Origin: Rhodococcus sp. RD6.2
GTDB lineage: Bacteria; Actinomycetota; Actinomycetes; Mycobacteriales; Mycobacteriaceae
Direction: 5' to 3'
Length of the DNA stretch: 64,000 nt
Assembly: GCF_001040705.1 (NCBI RefSeq)
Contig: NZ_CVQP01000007.1
Coordinates: forward strand, 366,422-430,421
Positions 27,801-39,077 of this stretch are shown piece after piece. Each line of letters starts with the position of its first letter. Positions within the stretch are counted from its first letter, which is position 1. Position numbers and translations under genes: made by a program. The notes beneath the pieces are model-generated. The model did no database searches and had not been told where the DNA came from. It saw nothing but the letters and a program-made list of their open reading frames with translations.

Positions 27801-30800
27801 ATCGACGTGCTCCGTCCCACCCGGTCGCAGGCGTTCACACCGATCGTCCAGGTCGGACTGGCCGTCGAGAACCAGGACGTCAGCAGCGTCGACCTGCCCG
27901 GCCTGCACATCGAGATCGTCGACCTCGAGATCGTTCCGGCGAAGAACGACCTGCAGGTCACGGTGTACGAGCGCAGCGGCGAGTCCGGTGCGACCGTCGC
28001 GTGGATGTACGCGACCGACCTGTTCGACCGGGCGACCGTCCAGGTGTTCGGCGAACGGTTCCTTCGGGTGCTCGAGGCCGCGGTGGCGAACCCGGTTGTG
28101 GTGGTCGGGGACATCGACCTACTCGACGCAGCCGAGCGAGTCGCACTGTCGGAAGGCCCCGTTCCCGCGTTGCCCGCCGCACTGCTGCCGGACCTGCTGA
28201 CGGCAGCCGCCGGGACCTCGGCCGACAAAGCCGCGGTGGTGTTCGACGGCGGTGAGCTGACGTACCGGGAGTTGGACGAGCGCTCGAACCGGTTGGCGCG
28301 GATGCTGATCGGGCTCGGTGCCGGTCCGGAGCGTGCGGTGGCAGTGTCGCTGCCGCGGTCGATGGAGTCGATCGTCGCCCTGTGGGCGGTGGCGAAGTCG
28401 GGTGCGATCTTCGTGCCCGTCGACTCGACGTATCCAGCGGATCGGATCGAACACATGCTGTCGGATTCCGGTGTCGCGCTGGGTATCACGGACGAGGAGC
28501 ATCGCGACGAGTTGCCGGCCCAGGTACGGTGGCTTGCTCTGAACGATGCCGAGCTGGATTCGGCCTGTGCCGCGATGTCCGCGGAGACCGTGACCGATGC
28601 CGACCGGACCGCTCCGCTCCGGTCGGACCATGCGGCGTACATCATCTACACGTCCGGATCCACGGGCCTCCCGAAGGGCGTCGTCGTCACCCACTCCGGG
28701 CTGGCGATGTTCGGTCACGATGCCCGCCCGGAGATGGTGGCGTCGTCGACCTCGCGGGTGCTGCGGTTGTCGTCGTCGAGCTTCGACGCGTCGCTGTTCG
28801 AGCAGATCCTGTCGTTCAACGCGGGCGCGACGATGGTCGTGGCACCGCCGACGGTGATCGGCGGTGACGAACTGACCGAGCTCCTGCGGAGGGAGAAGGT
28901 CACCCACGTGATGGCGGCGCCTGCCGCACTGGGCACGGTGGACTCGGCCCAGTTGCCCGACCTGGAGTTCGTGGGTGTCGGCGGCGACGTCTGCCCTCCG
29001 CAACTGGTCGACCAGTTCGCGCCCGGTCGCCGATTCCTCAACGGATACGGACCGACCGAGACGACCATCGTCGTCACGCTCACCGAGCACCTGGCCCGCC
29101 GCGAGGACATCACCATCGGTGCGCCCATCCAGGGTGTGCAGGCGATGGTCCTCGACACCCGGCTGCGGCCGGTGCCGCTCGGTGTGGTGGGTGAGCTGTA
29201 TCTGGCGGGGCCCGGCCTCGCCCGCGGCTACCACCGCCGCACCGCATTCACCGCGGAACGGTTCGTCGCGAACCCGTACGGTGACGGCGGTTCCCGGATG
29301 TACCGCTCCGGCGACCTGGTTCGCCGCGACGCGCTCGGGCGTTTGGACTACGTGGGCCGCGCGGACGCGCAGGTCAAGATCCGTGGCCTGCGTGTCGAAC
29401 TCGGTGAGGTCGAGGCCGCGCTGACCCAGCACGACGCGGTGGCGGACGCGGTGGCGTCGGTGCATCGTCACCCGACGGCGGGTGACCAGCTCGTCGGCTA
29501 CGTCGTGCCTGTCGCAGGTGTGGTGATCGACGCGGCGGACGTCCTCGCGGTCGCGGGGCAGCACCTGCCTCGCAACCTCGTGCCTGCGGCGCTCGTGGTG
29601 CTCACCGACATTCCCACCACGCCTGCGGGCAAGGTGGACCGACGGAGCCTTCCGGTCCCCGAGTTCAGCTCCCTCGCAGCGGAATACCGCGAGCCGGTGA
29701 CCGAATCCGAGCGACTCGTGGCGACCGTGTACGCCGAGGTGCTCGGGGTGGATCGGGTCGGTGCCGACGACGACTTCTTCGGACTCGGCGGCAACTCGCT
29801 GGTCGCGACGCGCGTCATCGCACGGATCAACGCCGCTGCGGGGACGTCGCTCGGTGTACGGGCACTGTTCGATGCGCCGATCGTGAATGCGCTCGCCGTG
29901 GCTCTCGCCGCGCAGGGGCGGTCGGCGGGGCGCACTCCGCTGGTCGCCCGGGCTCGCCCGGAACGAATCCCGCTGTCGATGGCCCAGTCGCGGATGTGGT
30001 TCCTCAACCAGTTCGACACCTCGGCCGCGACGAACAACCTGCCGTTGGCGGTCCGGCTCACCGGTGCACTGGATCACGGAGCACTGCGTGCCTCGATCGT
30101 CGATGTACTCGATCGTCACGAGTCGTTGCGAACCTGGTACCCCCAGACCGACGGCACGGCATACCAGGTGATCGTTCCCGCCGCGGACGTTCCCTTCGAC
30201 CTGACCGCGGTGCCGGTGACCGAGGACGCGATGATGACGGGCCTGTTCGGCGTCGTCGCACAGGGATTCGACGTCTCTGCCGCGGTCCCGTTCCGGACCG
30301 CGCTCTTCGAGGTCGGCCCCGACGAGCATGTGCTGGTCGTCGTGGTGCACCACATCTCGGCCGACGGCTTCTCGCTCGCACCGATGGCGCGCGACGTGAT
30401 GATCGCCTACCTGGCGCGCACGGCGGGCACGCCGCCGTTCTGGGAGCCGCTTCCGGTACAGTACGCGGACTTCACGCTCTGGCAGCGTGAGTTGTTCGGG
30501 GAGGAAAGCGATCCCGACTCCGAGATCGCACGTCAGGCCGCATACTGGCGAACTGTCCTCGCCGACCTGCCCGACCAGTTGGCACTGCCGACCGATCGGC
30601 CGCGTCCTCCGGTCCAGTCGCACCGGGGTGCTGAGGTGGCCTTCACGGTCGGCGCCGACACCCACCGCCGCCTGCAGAGGATTGCCGCCGAGAACGGCAC
30701 CAGCCTGTTCATGGTGGTGCACGCCGCGTACGCGAGTCTGCTGTCGCGTCTCGCCGACACGGACGACATCACGATCGGTACACCCATCGCCGGTCGTGGT

Positions 30801-33800
30801 GAACAGGCGCTCGACGACGTCGTCGGCATGTTCGTCAACATGCTGGCGTTGCGGACCCGGGTCGACGGAAGTGTCACCTTCACCGAGCTGCTGCGCCAGA
30901 CTCGGGAAGTCGACCTCGGCGCATTCGCCCATGCCGACATGCCGTTCGACCGGCTCGTGGAGATCCTGAACCCCGCCCGGTCGACCGCGCGGCACCCGCT
31001 GTTCCAGACCGCGCTGTCGTTCCAGAACCTGGAGCAGACGACACTCGCACTACCCGGCCTCGAGGTCGCGCCTGTCGAGTACGACCTGCGGGTCGCGAAG
31101 TTCGATTTGCACCTGACCTTCGTGCCAACCTCCGGTGGCGAGGAAGGCGACCTCCCGGCGACGTTCACCTACGCGGCCGACCTGTTCGACGAGACGACAG
31201 TCCGCGCGTTCACGGACCGGTTCCTGCGGGTGCTCGAAGCAGTCGCCGCCGACCCGGGGGCCACGGTCGGGGACATCGCCCTGATGTCCTCCGACGAGGA
31301 GACCCTCGTCCTTGATCGCTGGAACGACACCGATGTCGAGGTGCGTGACACCACGCTGGTCGCACTGTTCGACGAGCAGGTGGCGCGGACCCCGGACGAG
31401 GCGGCACTGGTCGGTGGTGACGAACGGATCACCTACCGCGAGTTCGACGCTCGGGTGAACCGCTTGTCGCGGTATCTCGTCGGTTCGGGCGTGGGTCCGG
31501 AATCCCGGGTGGCCCTGTCGATCCGGCGTTCGATCGACCTCGTGGTCGCGATGTACGCGGTGGTCAAGGCCGGTGGTGCGTACGTGCCGCTCGACCCCGA
31601 CCATCCGGCGGAACGGATCGCCTACATCCTGGAGTCGGCGGCACCGGTGGCAGTGTTGACGCTGTCCGGTGAGGCGACGGACGTCCCCGAGGGCTGCGTT
31701 CGCGTCGAACTCGACCGTCTCGATCTCGCCGCGTACGACGACACCCCGATCGCCGACGTCGAGCGCCGGGCGCCGCTGCGTCCCGACAACGCCGCGTACG
31801 TCATCTACACCTCCGGTTCCACGGGGCGGCCGAAGGGCGTCGCGGTCTCGCACGCTGCGATCGTCAATCAGCTTCTGTGGAAACAGGATCGGTACACGAT
31901 CGGCACCGCCGACGCCGTCCTGGTCAAGACGGCAGCCACCTTCGACCTGTCGGTCTGGGAGTATTGGTGGGCGCTGCAGACCGGCGCCCGGATGGTCCTC
32001 GCCGACGCCGGTCGGCAGACCGACCGCGAGCATCTGCTCGACCTGATCTCCACCGAGCGGATCACCACCCTGCACTCGGTGCCGTCGATGCTGGCGCTGC
32101 TGGTGTCCGACTCGAAGCGGTTGCCGGAGTCGTTGCGCCAGATCCTGTGCATCGGTGAGGCGCTGCCCGCCGATGTCGCTCGGCAGGTCAGAGACCTCAG
32201 CGTGGCCGACGTTCACAACCTTTACGGCCCCACGGAGGCCGCGGTCAGCGTCACCGCCCATCGCACGACAGACATCGACGCGGTGACGGTGCCGATCGGT
32301 GCCCCGGCCTGGAACACCCAGGCCTACGTGCTGGATTCGCGACTGAATCCCGTTCCGCTCGGAGTCGCGGGTGAGCTCTATCTCGCGGGTGTGCAGTTGG
32401 CTCGCGGGTACGCCGGCCGACCCGACCTGACCGCGGACCGCTTCGTGGCCAATCCGTTCGGTGTGGCCGGAAGCAGGATGTACCGGACCGGTGACGTCGT
32501 GCGGTGGTTGCCATCGGCGGGCGACACCGCCGGTGCACTGGACTACCTCGACCGTGCGGACTTCCAGGTCAAGATTCGCGGTTTCCGGATCGAACTCGGG
32601 GAGATCGAGACGGCGCTGCGTGTGCAGCCGTCTGTCAAGGACGTAGCGGTGGTGGTGCACACGAACCCGGTCGGCGACCAGCTGATCGGGTACGTCACTC
32701 CGGCGGCCGACGCCGTCGTGGACACCGACGGGCTTGTGGTGGCGTTGCGGTCGAGCCTGCCGAGCTACATGGTGCCCGCGGCATTCGTCGTCCTCGACGC
32801 CTTGCCGCTCAACATCAACGGCAAACTCGACCGCAAGGCGCTGCCGGTGCCCGACACCTTCGGGGTCGCAGTCGAGTACGTCCCGCCGCGGAACGAGACC
32901 GAGGCCGCGATCGCGACGGTGTACGGCGAGCTTCTCGGGGCGGACCTGGTCGGCGTTCACGACGACTTCTTCGCGCTCGGCGGCAACTCGCTCGTCGCGA
33001 CGCGTCTGGTGTCGCGGGTGAACCAGGAACTCGGAGTCACCCTGGGTGTGCGGGAACTGTTCGAGGCGCCGACAGTTGCCGGCCTGGCCGGACGGGCTGC
33101 GCTGGCACCCCGCGCGGCGGACATGCCCGATCTCGTCGCGGGGGAGCGCCCGGAGCGGATCCCGCTGTCGCCCGCACAGTCCCGGATGTGGTTCCTGAAC
33201 CGCTTCGATTCGAAGTCGGCCGCATACAACATTCCGCTTGCGTTGCGGTTGTCTGGAGCGCTGGATGTTGCGGCCCTCGAACGAGCGCTGTACGACGTAC
33301 TCGAGCGGCACGAGGTGCTGCGCACGGTCTACCCGGACAGCGACGGCGGCCCGGTGCAGGTGGTGCTGCCGGTGGACCAGGTCGAGTTCGACCTGACTCC
33401 GATGGACGCCACCGAGGCAGAGGTGCCTGCGCTGCTGTACCGGGTGCTCGGCACCGGATTCGACGTTGCATCAGCAATCCCCATGCGAGGCAAAATCATT
33501 CGTATCGCTCCTTCGGAGTATGTGCTCGCGGTGGCGGTACATCACATCAGTGGTGACGGCTTCTCGATGGGGCCGCTGGCGCGGGACCTGATGACCGCCT
33601 ACGCGGCCAGGTGCTCCGGGCAGGCGCCGGGGTGGGCGCCGCTGCCGGTGCAGTACGCGGACTACGCGATCTGGCACCGGGCGGCCCTGGGATCGGAGGA
33701 CGATCCGGAGTCGCTGGTGTCGAAGCAGATCTCGTTCTGGCGTGGTGCACTCGCCGGTCAGCCGGACCTGCTGGAGTTGCCGACGGATCGGCCACGTCCT

Positions 33801-36800
33801 GTGGTCACCTCCTACGAGGGCGGCACCGTCGAGTTCGAGATCGACGCCGATACACATCGTGCGCTGGCCGCGGTGGCGGCGTCTGCACAATCGTCGCTGT
33901 TCATGGTGGTGCACGCGGCGTTCGCGGCATTCCTGGCGCGGATGTCGGGTACCGCGGACGTCTCGGTGGGTACGCCGATCGCGGGTCGCGGGCGGGTGGA
34001 GCTGGACGACCTGGTGGGTCAGTTCGCCAACACGTTGGTGCTGCGGAGTCGTGTGCGACCGGAGGGGTCCTTCGTGGACCTGTTGACCCACGTGCGGGAC
34101 CGGGACCTCGCGGCGTTCGCGCACGCGGACGTCCCGTTCGAGAAGATCGTCGAGACACTGAACCCGGTGCGGTCGACGGCGCGTCATCCGCTGTTCCAGA
34201 TCGGTTTCTCGTTCCAGAACCACGGTGCAGGCAATCTCGAGCTGCCGGGACTGTCGATCAGCACAGTCGATCCCGACTTGAATCTGTCCCAGTTCGATCT
34301 GCATCTGGTCGCGCAGGATCGTTACGACGAGGCGGGCGTTCCGCTGGGTGTCACGGCGGGGTTCACCTACGCGTCGGCGCTGTTCGACGAGTCGACGGTG
34401 CGCGGCTTCGCGGATCGGTTCACGCAGTTGCTGCGGTACGTCGCGGCCGACCCCGGGGTCATCGTCGGTGACGTCGATCTGCTGGGCTTCGGTGAGCGGG
34501 AGCGTGTCCTGTCGGCATGGAACGACACAGCCCATCCCGTGGCCGGGGCGACGCTGGCGGACTTGTTCGCCGCACAGGTGGCACGGACGCCGAACGGCGT
34601 TGCGTTGACGTACGGCGACGAGTCGCTGACGTATGCGGAGTTCTCGAGTCGGGTGAACCGGCTCGCGCGGCACCTGATTTCGATGGGAGTGGGTCCGGAG
34701 TCGTTGGTGGCGTTGGCGGTTCGTCGATCCATCGACCTGGTTGTCGGTATGTACGCGATCTCGGCGTCCGGCGGAGCGTATGTGCCGGTCGATCCGGATC
34801 ATCCGGCGGAGCGGATCGGTCACGTGCTCGACTCCGCCGAACCCGTGTGTGTGCTCACCACCGGACACGACCGTTTCGACGCGCAGCCATCGGCGCCGGT
34901 CGTCTTGATCGACGAACTGGACCTGTCGGGCTACGAGGACACGCCGCTGTCGGATGCGGATCGCCGTGCGCCGCTACATACGTCGAATACCGCGTACGTG
35001 ATCTTCACATCGGGTTCGACGGGCAAGCCCAAGGGCGTGTCTGTCAGTCACGCGGCCGTGGTGAACCAGTTGGTGTGGAAGCAGGCGGAGTTCGGTCTGG
35101 GCGAGTCGGACTCGGCGCTCTTGAAGACCGCTGCGACGTTCGACCTGTCGGTGTGGGAGTTCTGGTCGGCGTTGACATCGGGTGGTCGTCTGGTGATCGC
35201 GGAGCCGGAGGCACATCGTGATCCGGATCGGTTGTTGGCGCTGCTCACGTCGGAGCGGGTAACCACGTTGCACGCGGTGCCGTCGATGTTGTCGATGCTG
35301 CTCACCGCCGGTGGGGGGCTGATGCCGGCAACGCTGCGGTGGGTGCTCGCGATCGGTGAGGCACTCCCCGCGGAGACCGCCCGAGAGTTCCGCGCGGGCA
35401 GCGATGCCGAATTGGTCAACCTCTACGGCCCCACGGAAGCGGCGGTCAGCGTCACCACGCATCGGACGAGTGATGCGGACGGGGCGACCGTCCCGATCGG
35501 TGTCCCGGAGTGGAACACCAGGGTCTACGTGCTCGACGATCGGCTGCGGCCGGTGCCCCAGGGCGTCCGCGGGGAGTTGTACCTGGCGGGAGCACAGTTG
35601 GCGCGCGGGTATCACGGTCGGGCGGACCTCACGGCGGACCGATTCCTCGCGAACCCCTTCGGTGTTGCCGGCGAACGGATGTACCGGACGGGCGACGTCG
35701 TCGCCTGGCGCGCCGACGGCAGCCTCGAGTACGTGGGCCGGTCGGACTTCCAGGTGAAGGTGCGTGGCTACCGGATCGAACTCGGTGAGATCGAATCGGC
35801 GATGCGTCGAGCCGAGGGGATCGACACAGCGGCAGTCGTCGCTGTCGACGACCCGAACCTGGGTGGCCGACTCGTCGGATACGTCGTGCCCGAGCGGGAC
35901 TGCGTGGTCGACCCGATTGCGCTGAAGAGTTCACTGGGCCGGGATCTGCCGAGTTACATGGTGCCGTCCGCGATCGTCGTCCTCGACACGCTGCCGTTGG
36001 GCGTCACCGGAAAACTCGACCGGAAGGCGTTGCCCGCCCCGGCGTTCGAACCGACCGCGTATCGGGAACCCGAATCCGCCTTCGAGCGCGTGGTGGCGGC
36101 GGTCTTCGTGGATCTCCTCGGGGTCGAGCGAGTCGGCGCGGACGACAACTTCTTCGACCTGGGAGGAAACTCGCTGATCGCGGCGCGGGCTGCAACACGG
36201 ATCAGGGAGACCGGCGGAGTCGTGGTTCCGTTGCAGTGGCTGATGATCGACCCGACCCCGGCATCGATCGCGGCACGAATGGAAGCCGGGGCCGAGGAAG
36301 CCGACGCGGCGTTGCAGGTTCTGTACCCGATCCGCACCGCGGGAACGGACAACCCCCTGTTCTGCATCCACCCGATCGTCGGACTGTCCTGGTGTTACAC
36401 GGGTCTGACTCAACATGTCGGCTCATCACGGCCCGTCTACGGTCTCCAGTCCCCGTCGATCGCCGGAGAGGGAGAACTACCCGGTTCCATCGACGAACTC
36501 GCCGAGCGGTATCTGACCGAGATCCGAGCGGTGCAGCCCCATGGGCCGTACAACCTCCTGGGATGGTCGCTCGGCGGCGTCGTCGCGCACGCGATGGCGG
36601 TCCGGTTGCAGGCCGCAGGTGAGCGGGTCGAGTCCCTGGTGCTGCTCGACAGTGTCGTCGGATCCCTCGAGGGTGAAAACCCCTCGGAGACAACCCTTGC
36701 CGATCTTCTCGCCGGGTTGGGCGTCGACGCAGACGCCGCGTCCGGTCTGGGTGGGATCGAGGATCTCCTCGAACTCGACGCGGCCGCGCTGTCGCTGCTG

Positions 36801-37133
36801 CTGTCCGGCATCGGAGGTCCGCTGTCGATCCTGACCGCGGAGCACATCGAGAGGATGATTGCAGGTGCGATGAACAACTACGAGCTGCTCGAACGGTACC
36901 GGCCCGGGTTGTACACGGGTGACCTGTTGTTCTTCACCGCCGCGAGGGACGACTCCACGTCGTCACGCAACGCTGCGACGTGGGAGCCGTTCGTCAGCGG
37001 TGCCGTAGAGAACCACGCAGTGGACAGCACGCACTGGCACATGACCGCGCCCGCATCGCTCGAGACCGTCGGCTCGCTGACACGGACGCATCTGGACGCG
37101 CGCAGGGAAGTCCCGGAGGACGCCACGGCCTGA
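15828..37133 (+). CDS. Six-module non-ribosomal peptide synthetase, product unknown
   Basis: About 7,101 residues in a single uninterrupted frame. The GTG at 15828 is chosen for its GAAGGGG ribosome site; the frame also has an earlier start at 15729. Domain order: Cstarter-A-T-E, C-A-T, C-A-T, C-A-T, C-A-T, C-A-T-TE. All six carrier domains keep the phosphopantetheine Ser (residues 1035, 2558, 3606, 4657, 5721, 6782). All condensation domains keep HHxxxDG, and the thioesterase keeps GWSLGG (Ser6914). A complete assembly line is therefore predicted: an N-capped hexapeptide with D-configuration at residue 1, hydrolysed or cyclised by the thioesterase. The first C and last TE recall EntF. No MbtH, Sfp-type transferase, tailoring enzyme or exporter is adjacent, so those must act from elsewhere. 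Its position between regX3 and the Rv0495c-type gene is not that of mycobacteria, so it was inserted into a conserved block. Phosphate control is possible but unproven. Confidence 0.96.
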   Translation: MSNSSEFLAARVQAPTASGTAAEDSTAAVSSASETARCSAPFPLSAAQRGMWFAQHLIPDVPVTIAQYIEIEGEFDIEVLRRIGSVVAREFGTPLLRIVEIDSEAFQVVDEDLDDEMPYRDLRGESDPRAAAMAWMLQDYAAPMDLLTDRMIRGAVLHVGDDHYYWYFAIHHIALDGFGAVTFMSRMAELYTAAVLGTEPTPSVASDLIAVNEAEDKYRESTRFQSDRAYWMGRAADLPSPLSLSAHPGGLAATSHVVGGTLPDRILAELDEAVTRHRSADTAITVAAMAAYLSHMTGASDVVLSLPVSARTTAVLRRSGGMVSNVVPLRMSITPDTTVGELIAEAGLEMTGALRHQRYRHEDIRRDLAEGRGNGAGAERGFFGPAINIMNFHSEITLGTATGKFNVIATGPTEDLSINVYPSVVGRSTRVDFEANPNRYTEQELRDHHDRFLRLLERFVVAAPTDRVFDLDMFGPAERDSLVPFTGDAAPEPLLLPDLLAAGVAVDPDAVALVHGDRTTTYRELDAQSNRIARLLLSQGIGPGDFVAIALPRSVESIVAMWAIARSGAGFVPVDPSYPVERIAHMITDSGVALGFTDAAHRDALPGGVEWLVLGEPGVDAAFAGLSADAVTDADRPVRLAETHAAYMIYTSGSTGTPKGVVVTHTGLSAFTAAARHELAVTSRSRVLRYSSPSFDASMMEMAQSFSAGATMVIAPADLIGGTDLTTLLREQEVTHILVAPALIGTLDPTGLDALETVGVGGDVCPPELVERFGSRYRFVNSYGPTETTIIITMTDPLQDPREVTIGRPIQGSTAVVLDRWLRPVPAGVVGELYLGGIGVARGYHRRTGLTAGRFVADPFGPAGGRLYRTGDTVRWVRDEQGRFALDYVGRSDFQVQVRGFRVELGEIDAVLSEHESVDFAVTVAHTRGADNTVLVSYVRTKAGEVFDADALATFVGRFLPGHMVPASVVELDEVPLTPAGKVDRTALRDPGVRTAVFRAPSTPTEVAIATAVAEVLGMEKVGVDDSFFALGGDSIIAIQLVSRAKAEGIRFTPRDVFERKTVAGLAEVATTEVEAPRLVELPGGGVGDMPLIPLAAEVLERGGNIDRFYQALVLTAPGGLDDEILARTVSAVVDHHDALRSMLDREADRLVIRPAGSVAPQDIITRVRVPSGHGSDGVDAAIAAGCDAAVGRLDATAGVMLQVVWVDTEDAPGRLIVVAHHLVVDGVSWRILVPDFASAWAQIVAGSEPVLDAVGTSARRWAHGLVETANAATTLDELGAWRSILDGPDPLIGSRALDSAVDTGATSLRVSVDVPADATETLLTTLPATYRGGVADGLLTALALAVAAWRERRGVHERSVLLTLEGHGRDEELVPGADLSRTVGWFTSAHPARLDIAGVDLDDAFAGGPAAVTAIKAVKEQLRALPGNGTGYGLLRHLRQDTVAELAGAQPQICFNYLGRMSTSDAGDLPWVPDSGALDLNAGSGAGMPSRAAIDINAMVEPADRNAGTGSGSRLSATFDFPSGVLTEDEVAGLADLWRSALIALAAHVSRPGAGGLTPSDVPLVTVDQARIEAWERTHPGVRDIWSLSPLQSGLLFHAGVTSTSLDVYTAQVMLHLGGVIDGARMHRAAQRLLERHENLRSAFVYDDDGVPAQLVMSGLTAPWREVRVSDDVEFDQLAYVERTTPFDMSAPPLMRWLLARRPDGTATMVITNHHILLDGWSMPLFVKDLLLLYATDAPIAVPARGYRGYLTWLSEQDRAGAFGAWTHAFEGLDEPTLVAPEHAGRTLSSMPAEVVAPITPQLADGIADVARQHGVTVNTVIQAAWGIMLSGLLSRDDVVFGATVSGRPAELAGVEEMLGLFINTLPVRVHLDPSESAGTLLSRLQGEQVGLLDHHHIGLGELQATLGAGAVFDTLTVFESYPVDRGGLDENTDIVGMRVRDIDVVDATHYPLSLITLLEPELTVTVKYSSEVFDADGADVLAQRLTRVLTSLVANPAIPVGDIDLFGAGERDRVLDWSRGARVPGSGVSLLGRFAARVEVAPDAPAVVCGGESVSYAELDRRSTELAGELIGRGVGVDDVVGVMVPRSVSWIVAMVAVWKAGAAYAPIDPSHPVDRVESILIDTAARCVIGDVDRELTVPVIAPDAVTGPVTAGWVDRWREELAGRRLGYVISTSGSTGKPKPTLVPMAGIENTVAWYESELPAEGGLLIASSPSFDLTQKNVWAALVGGRTAYLAAESFDPREILATVAGGGVRVANMSPSAFEAVVDGDTDGALAALDVVFLGGEPINVGRLAALMESGVRVVNSYGPTEASDVVSFQAASVADVAGVPIGRPVPNLDLFVLDRRLRVVPVGVEGELYVGGVGVGRGYGGRFDLTSDRFVASPFGEPGDRMYRTGDLVRWNREGSLEYIGRTDFQVKLRGLRIELGEIESTLVRHADVAQAAVVVHGGAGREYLAGYVTAVGDVAPDPATLTAFAEAHLPAYMVPSVFTVLDEMPLSANGKLDRRALPEPERAATEYVAPATVAETAVARVFAELLDVPQVGATANYFELGGNSLTATRAVARINAELDAGIGVRDLFEAPTVRDLAAAVSASTGSVPTIPVAGSRPDRLPLSPAQSRMWLLNRIDSTSGAYNIAAALRLSGLLDLEALHAAMTDLIGRHEVLRTVYPDSIEGPEQLILPVGYANPDLAPVDIDPADLPASVSRLVVEGFDVTAEVPLRAAVLRITPNEHVLVLVVHHIAADGWSMQPLARDLMLAYTARCGGGAPNWTPLAVQYADYALWKLAALGAEEDPNSVSAQQLSYWSRALAGLPDRLELPTDRPHPAQPTHRGGTVKATVGDATFAALRELARETRSTPFMVLHAALSVLLARLSASTDIAIGTPVGGRGAATLDDVVGMFVNTLVLRSQVEPGMSFRQVLEATRTVDLDAFANADVPFERIVDSIPGVRSATHHPLFQVMLAVEDGPAPEVQLPDLTVSLEPMDFEVAKFDLAVSVTPGDSGAAMTWSYARDLFDGESAQAIADRFIRLLDAVLVDPSAPVGDVDLLAAGELDAVAVYSGGPALPAATLADLLADGVRAGGDAIAVEFDGGELTYAELDARSNRLARLLIGRGVGPESSVALSFPRTVDAVVAMWAVTRSGAAFVPVDPGYPVERIEHMISDSGVAFGLTDRANVDRLPAGVEWLAIDGEEVTADVVALSATPITDAERATPLYPAHVAYMIYTSGSTGLPKGVVVTHSGLSAFTAAARWEVAVGPRSRVLRLASSSFDASVFEQITAFSAGATLVVAPPEVVAGEELAAFVADRSVTHVFSAPAALGTVDPARWPDVEVVGVGGEACPPDLVERFAPGRRFVNGYGPTETTIVVTFTDHIADPGDITIGAPIDGVESMVLDTRLRPVPLGVTGELYLAGPGLARGYRDRPAQTSDRFVANPFGASGDRMYRTGDLVRRDRTGRYDYLGRADAQVKVRGLRVELGEIEAALSRHEGVAVAAAAVHRDGVRGDQIVGYVVPVAGVTVDVAEVLATAAQHLPRALVPATAMVLDAIPTTPAGKVDRAALPEPVYAPREYVAPRTVTETLLADIYAEVLGIERVGATDDFFDVGGNSLTATRVIAHVNASFGTAIPVRAVFDAPTVAALAEVVESSGETDRPALLQGPRPERIPLSPAQARMWIINRYDPESVAYNIPLVLRLSGDLDVAALQAAVSDLVERHEVLRTIYPDSESGPYQLILPVSEGAQLPDPIVVADESELRAAVFGELSRGFDVTTTVPLRGSIFRVGDDHVLALVVHHISADGASVPPLARDLVLAYTARTAGAAPGWAPLPVQYADFSLWQHSVLGDDSDPDSRASAQAEYWREQLRGAPELLELPTDRPRPDVASMRGDIVEVDCDEELLGRIDRLARERGVTRFMVLHAALAVLLARLGATTDIVLGTPIAGRVERDLDGLAGMFVNTLALRTQVDPGTGFADLLAAVRETDLVAFDNADLPFERLIDVLRPTRSQAFTPIVQVGLAVENQDVSSVDLPGLHIEIVDLEIVPAKNDLQVTVYERSGESGATVAWMYATDLFDRATVQVFGERFLRVLEAAVANPVVVVGDIDLLDAAERVALSEGPVPALPAALLPDLLTAAAGTSADKAAVVFDGGELTYRELDERSNRLARMLIGLGAGPERAVAVSLPRSMESIVALWAVAKSGAIFVPVDSTYPADRIEHMLSDSGVALGITDEEHRDELPAQVRWLALNDAELDSACAAMSAETVTDADRTAPLRSDHAAYIIYTSGSTGLPKGVVVTHSGLAMFGHDARPEMVASSTSRVLRLSSSSFDASLFEQILSFNAGATMVVAPPTVIGGDELTELLRREKVTHVMAAPAALGTVDSAQLPDLEFVGVGGDVCPPQLVDQFAPGRRFLNGYGPTETTIVVTLTEHLARREDITIGAPIQGVQAMVLDTRLRPVPLGVVGELYLAGPGLARGYHRRTAFTAERFVANPYGDGGSRMYRSGDLVRRDALGRLDYVGRADAQVKIRGLRVELGEVEAALTQHDAVADAVASVHRHPTAGDQLVGYVVPVAGVVIDAADVLAVAGQHLPRNLVPAALVVLTDIPTTPAGKVDRRSLPVPEFSSLAAEYREPVTESERLVATVYAEVLGVDRVGADDDFFGLGGNSLVATRVIARINAAAGTSLGVRALFDAPIVNALAVALAAQGRSAGRTPLVARARPERIPLSMAQSRMWFLNQFDTSAATNNLPLAVRLTGALDHGALRASIVDVLDRHESLRTWYPQTDGTAYQVIVPAADVPFDLTAVPVTEDAMMTGLFGVVAQGFDVSAAVPFRTALFEVGPDEHVLVVVVHHISADGFSLAPMARDVMIAYLARTAGTPPFWEPLPVQYADFTLWQRELFGEESDPDSEIARQAAYWRTVLADLPDQLALPTDRPRPPVQSHRGAEVAFTVGADTHRRLQRIAAENGTSLFMVVHAAYASLLSRLADTDDITIGTPIAGRGEQALDDVVGMFVNMLALRTRVDGSVTFTELLRQTREVDLGAFAHADMPFDRLVEILNPARSTARHPLFQTALSFQNLEQTTLALPGLEVAPVEYDLRVAKFDLHLTFVPTSGGEEGDLPATFTYAADLFDETTVRAFTDRFLRVLEAVAADPGATVGDIALMSSDEETLVLDRWNDTDVEVRDTTLVALFDEQVARTPDEAALVGGDERITYREFDARVNRLSRYLVGSGVGPESRVALSIRRSIDLVVAMYAVVKAGGAYVPLDPDHPAERIAYILESAAPVAVLTLSGEATDVPEGCVRVELDRLDLAAYDDTPIADVERRAPLRPDNAAYVIYTSGSTGRPKGVAVSHAAIVNQLLWKQDRYTIGTADAVLVKTAATFDLSVWEYWWALQTGARMVLADAGRQTDREHLLDLISTERITTLHSVPSMLALLVSDSKRLPESLRQILCIGEALPADVARQVRDLSVADVHNLYGPTEAAVSVTAHRTTDIDAVTVPIGAPAWNTQAYVLDSRLNPVPLGVAGELYLAGVQLARGYAGRPDLTADRFVANPFGVAGSRMYRTGDVVRWLPSAGDTAGALDYLDRADFQVKIRGFRIELGEIETALRVQPSVKDVAVVVHTNPVGDQLIGYVTPAADAVVDTDGLVVALRSSLPSYMVPAAFVVLDALPLNINGKLDRKALPVPDTFGVAVEYVPPRNETEAAIATVYGELLGADLVGVHDDFFALGGNSLVATRLVSRVNQELGVTLGVRELFEAPTVAGLAGRAALAPRAADMPDLVAGERPERIPLSPAQSRMWFLNRFDSKSAAYNIPLALRLSGALDVAALERALYDVLERHEVLRTVYPDSDGGPVQVVLPVDQVEFDLTPMDATEAEVPALLYRVLGTGFDVASAIPMRGKIIRIAPSEYVLAVAVHHISGDGFSMGPLARDLMTAYAARCSGQAPGWAPLPVQYADYAIWHRAALGSEDDPESLVSKQISFWRGALAGQPDLLELPTDRPRPVVTSYEGGTVEFEIDADTHRALAAVAASAQSSLFMVVHAAFAAFLARMSGTADVSVGTPIAGRGRVELDDLVGQFANTLVLRSRVRPEGSFVDLLTHVRDRDLAAFAHADVPFEKIVETLNPVRSTARHPLFQIGFSFQNHGAGNLELPGLSISTVDPDLNLSQFDLHLVAQDRYDEAGVPLGVTAGFTYASALFDESTVRGFADRFTQLLRYVAADPGVIVGDVDLLGFGERERVLSAWNDTAHPVAGATLADLFAAQVARTPNGVALTYGDESLTYAEFSSRVNRLARHLISMGVGPESLVALAVRRSIDLVVGMYAISASGGAYVPVDPDHPAERIGHVLDSAEPVCVLTTGHDRFDAQPSAPVVLIDELDLSGYEDTPLSDADRRAPLHTSNTAYVIFTSGSTGKPKGVSVSHAAVVNQLVWKQAEFGLGESDSALLKTAATFDLSVWEFWSALTSGGRLVIAEPEAHRDPDRLLALLTSERVTTLHAVPSMLSMLLTAGGGLMPATLRWVLAIGEALPAETAREFRAGSDAELVNLYGPTEAAVSVTTHRTSDADGATVPIGVPEWNTRVYVLDDRLRPVPQGVRGELYLAGAQLARGYHGRADLTADRFLANPFGVAGERMYRTGDVVAWRADGSLEYVGRSDFQVKVRGYRIELGEIESAMRRAEGIDTAAVVAVDDPNLGGRLVGYVVPERDCVVDPIALKSSLGRDLPSYMVPSAIVVLDTLPLGVTGKLDRKALPAPAFEPTAYREPESAFERVVAAVFVDLLGVERVGADDNFFDLGGNSLIAARAATRIRETGGVVVPLQWLMIDPTPASIAARMEAGAEEADAALQVLYPIRTAGTDNPLFCIHPIVGLSWCYTGLTQHVGSSRPVYGLQSPSIAGEGELPGSIDELAERYLTEIRAVQPHGPYNLLGWSLGGVVAHAMAVRLQAAGERVESLVLLDSVVGSLEGENPSETTLADLLAGLGVDADAASGLGGIEDLLELDAAALSLLLSGIGGPLSILTAEHIERMIAGAMNNYELLERYRPGLYTGDLLFFTAARDDSTSSRNAATWEPFVSGAVENHAVDSTHWHMTAPASLETVGSLTRTHLDARREVPEDATA
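15940..20480 (+). other. NRPS module 1: starter C, A1, T1, E
   Basis: The C domain (residues about 38-478) opens with [14 protein letters not shown] and has HHIALDG after YWYFAI, close to the EntF condensation domain. It should take an acyl or aryl group from a carrier in trans. A1 (about 488-991) has [11 protein letters not shown]; its pocket, read by eye against GrsA numbering, is DAMLGGSIIK. T1 has LGGDS, the form typical before an epimerase. The E domain (about 1083-1551) is intact: [30 protein letters not shown] and CFNYLGR. Residue 1 is predicted to be D. Confidence 0.85.
20550..23620 (+). other. NRPS module 2: C (D-L type), A2, T2
   Basis: The C domain starts with [13 protein letters not shown] and has [10 protein letters not shown]; this form and its place after an E domain indicate a D-to-L condensation domain. 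A2 is the odd one out: its core A3 motif reads [15 protein letters not shown] with Pro where Gly is usual, and the A4 region is [10 protein letters not shown]. The pocket reads DLKNFGSDVK, which I cannot match to a known amino acid. T2 is LGGNSLTAT (Ser2558) with no E domain, so residue 2 stays L. Confidence 0.8.
23650..26760 (+). other. NRPS module 3: C (L-L type), A3, T3
   Basis: The C domain has [15 protein letters not shown] and [10 protein letters not shown]. The A3 pocket reads DAFFGGGIVK ([33 protein letters not shown]). Codes beginning DAF with a bulky hydrophobic fourth position are commonly Val, Leu or Ile, so an aliphatic residue is a reasonable guess. T3 is VGGNSLTAT (Ser3606). 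Confidence 0.8.
26790..29925 (+). other. NRPS module 4: C (L-L type), A4, T4
   Basis: The C domain has [15 protein letters not shown] and [10 protein letters not shown]. The A4 pocket reads DAFMGGGIVK, one position from module 3, so a similar aliphatic substrate is likely. T4 is LGGNSLVAT (Ser4657). Confidence 0.8.
29940..33110 (+). other. NRPS module 5: C (L-L type), A5, T5
   Basis: The C domain has [15 protein letters not shown] and [10 protein letters not shown]. The A5 pocket reads DLWHLILVSK ([38 protein letters not shown]). The surrounding sequence aligns well with EntF A (Ser, DVWHFSLVDK), but four pocket positions differ, so Ser or a relative is only a weak guess. T5 is LGGNSLVAT (Ser5721). 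Confidence 0.8.
33140..36290 (+). other. NRPS module 6: C (L-L type), A6, T6
   Basis: The C domain has [15 protein letters not shown] and [10 protein letters not shown]. The A6 pocket reads DLWHLILVSK, the same as A5, so residues 5 and 6 should be the same amino acid. The carrier LGGNSLIAA (Ser6782) is followed by a more divergent linker into the thioesterase. Confidence 0.8.
36310..37080 (+). other. NRPS terminal thioesterase domain
   Basis: An alpha/beta hydrolase of the type I thioesterase class: [13 protein letters not shown] (oxyanion strand), nucleophile GWSLGG (Ser6914), Asp in LVLLDSVVG and the C-terminal His in STHWHMTAP. It resembles the EntF thioesterase, which can cyclise or hydrolyse. 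Confidence 0.88.
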
Positions 37134-37152
37134 CGGAGGAGACTCGGCTGGT

Positions 37153-37186
37153 GGCCGGACGAACGCGTCGATGCGCTCGTCCGGCC
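37153..37186. terminator. Terminator between NRPS and convergent gene
   Basis: Arms GGCCGGACGA and TCGTCCGGCC pair perfectly with a 14-base loop, 19 bases past the NRPS stop. The flanking genes converge, so it may work in both directions. Confidence 0.7.
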
Positions 37187-37244
37187 CGGGTCGTCGTCCC
37201 CGGCCCCGGCCGGTGGTCGACTCCGTCGTGCGCGGCGCCTCGGA

Positions 37245-38060
37245 TCAGGCGTCCGGGCCGAGCCTCGTCGACCGGGTCGCAGCCTTGGCTTCCCGTGCGA
37301 CCGTGGTCGCGGGATGGACGGCGATCAGGCCGAGCCCGGCTCGGCGCCTGCAGTGCCTGACGAGTTCGTCGTATGCGGGTTTGCCGAGCAGCTCGGTCAG
37401 TTCCGGGCCGTAGCTCTGCCAGACCGGCCGGGTGCCGACGTGCGCGTCCGGCGAACCCGAGCAGTACCAGTGCAGGTCCGCGCCGCCCTCGCCCCAACCC
37501 CGGCGGTCGTACTCGGTGATCGTCGTCTTCAGGATCTGCTCGCCGTCGGGCCGGTCCACCCATTCCTGGGTGCGCCGGATCGGGAGCTGCCAGCACACGT
37601 CGGGCTTGACCTCGAGAGGCTCGATGCCGCTGCGCACCGCCATGATGTGGAACGCACAGCCGAGCCCGCCCTCGAACCCGGGACGGTTCAGGAAGATGCA
37701 GGCACCCTTGTACCGCCGCGTCCGCAGCGCGGGCTCGTCCTCCAGGTCGTCCTCCTCGACGTACCCCTTCTTGCCGAGACCCTTGTCCATGAACTGCCAA
37801 TCCGTTGGCGTGAGCATCTTCACGCACCGGTCCAGCTTCTCCCGGTCCTCGTCGTCGGACAGGAACGCGCCGTGCGAGCAGCACCCGTCGTCCGGTCGCC
37901 CCTCGACGGTCCCCTGGCAGGCCGGAGTGCCGAACACGCAGGTCCAGCGGGAAAGTAGCCACGTCAGGTCGGCCACGATGACGTGTTCGGAATTCGTGGG
38001 ATCGACGAACTCGATCCATTCACGCGGGAAGTCGAGACCCACCTCCGGGGTGGGCGTCAT
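37245..38060 (-). CDS. Conserved Cys-rich protein of unknown function (Rv0495c-type)
   Basis: 271 residues from ATG at 38060; GTG codons at 38093 and 38126 are in frame and possible, and no ribosome site settles it. The protein has about ten Cys, several in fixed motifs: [49 protein letters not shown] and LHWYCSG. The pattern suggests a metal or iron-sulfur site, somewhat like YkgJ-type cluster proteins, though that is inference. It is soluble, with no signal peptide. It is divergently transcribed from ppx across a very short gap, the same arrangement as Rv0495c-Rv0496. Function is unknown across the order. Confidence 0.82.
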   Translation of the reverse strand: MTPTPEVGLDFPREWIEFVDPTNSEHVIVADLTWLLSRWTCVFGTPACQGTVEGRPDDGCCSHGAFLSDDEDREKLDRCVKMLTPTDWQFMDKGLGKKGYVEEDDLEDEPALRTRRYKGACIFLNRPGFEGGLGCAFHIMAVRSGIEPLEVKPDVCWQLPIRRTQEWVDRPDGEQILKTTITEYDRRGWGEGGADLHWYCSGSPDAHVGTRPVWQSYGPELTELLGKPAYDELVRHCRRRAGLGLIAVHPATTVAREAKAATRSTRLGPDA

Positions 38061-38126
38061 GTTCACGGAGGGCGCGGTGTTGCCTGCTGTCACAGTGCCC
38101 GACGGTAGACCCAGTACCGTGGTCAC

Positions 38127-39077
38127 GTGCGGTTAGGGGTACTCGACGTCGGAAGCAACACCGTCCACCTTCTCGTGGTGGATGCGCACAGGGGTGCGCA
38201 TCCCACGCCGATGAGTTCGACGAAGTCGACTCTGCGGCTCGCGGAGAACACCGACGACCGGGGTGACATCACGGTGGTCGGCGCGGATCGCCTGGTCGCC
38301 GCCGTCGGCGACTTCGCATCGATCGCGGCCACCTCCGGATGCGGCGAACTGATGGCATTCGCGACGTCCGCGGTCCGCGACGCCACGAACTCCGACGCAG
38401 TACTCGCCCGGGTGCGCGAGGAGACGGGCGTCAACCTCGAGGTCCTGTCCGGGGTCGACGAGGCCCGCCTGACTTTCCTCGCGGTGCGCCGCTGGTACGG
38501 CTGGAGCGCGGGCCGGATCATGAACTTCGACATCGGCGGCGGCTCCCTGGAACTCACCTCGGGTGGCGACGAGGACCCGGACGTCGCGTTCTCGCTCCAA
38601 CTGGGCGCCGGCCGTCTGACCCGGGACTGGCTGCAGTCGGATCCGCCGGGGAAGCGCCGTGTCGCAGTGCTCCGCGACTGGCTCGACGCCGAACTGGTCG
38701 AACCCGCCAAGGCGCTGCGGGCCGCGGGTGCACCGGACCGGGTCGTCGGAACGTCGAAGACGTTCCGTTCGCTCGCCCGACTCACCGGGGCTGCGCCTTC
38801 CGCGTCGGGAGCCCGGGTGCGGAGGACACTGACTGCCAGCGGTCTGCGGCAGCTCATCGCCTTCATCTCCCGGATGACCACTGCCGACCGCGCGGAGCTG
38901 GAGGGTGTGAGCGCGGACCGGTCCCAGCAGATCGTGGCGGGTGCGCTCATTGCGGAGGCGACCATGCGGGCACTGGCGGTCGAGGAACTCGAGATCTGCC
39001 CCTGGGCACTGCGGGAAGGCCTGATCCTCCGCAAACTGGACACGGAAATGGGTGGGGAACTGGTGGTGACGCGATGA
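38127..39077 (+). CDS. ppx: Ppx/GppA phosphatase (exopolyphosphatase)
   Basis: 316 residues, GTG start. It belongs to the actin-like ASKHA fold family that hydrolyses polyphosphate ends or pppGpp. The phosphate loops are [18 protein letters not shown] at the N-terminus and [13 protein letters not shown] near residue 140; [13 protein letters not shown] matches the family core. At about 316 residues it is a short, single-module Ppx lacking the C-terminal HD domain of E. coli Ppx, as in mycobacterial Ppx1 (Rv0496). It overlaps the next gene by ATGA. Polyphosphate turnover fits with the nearby phosphate-responsive SenX3-RegX3. Confidence 0.92.
   Translation: MRLGVLDVGSNTVHLLVVDAHRGAHPTPMSSTKSTLRLAENTDDRGDITVVGADRLVAAVGDFASIAATSGCGELMAFATSAVRDATNSDAVLARVREETGVNLEVLSGVDEARLTFLAVRRWYGWSAGRIMNFDIGGGSLELTSGGDEDPDVAFSLQLGAGRLTRDWLQSDPPGKRRVAVLRDWLDAELVEPAKALRAAGAPDRVVGTSKTFRSLARLTGAAPSASGARVRRTLTASGLRQLIAFISRMTTADRAELEGVSADRSQQIVAGALIAEATMRALAVEELEICPWALREGLILRKLDTEMGGELVVTR

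Noticed and set aside
28119-30995. Antisense open frame of 958 codons opposite the NRPS
   Set aside because: Same composition bias; lies across modules 4 and 5 of the real gene.
13628-37133. Single operon joining senX3, regX3 and the NRPS
   Set aside because: A strong hairpin and a 257-base gap follow regX3, while true operon pairs here overlap by four bases. Co-regulation is kept only as a hypothesis.
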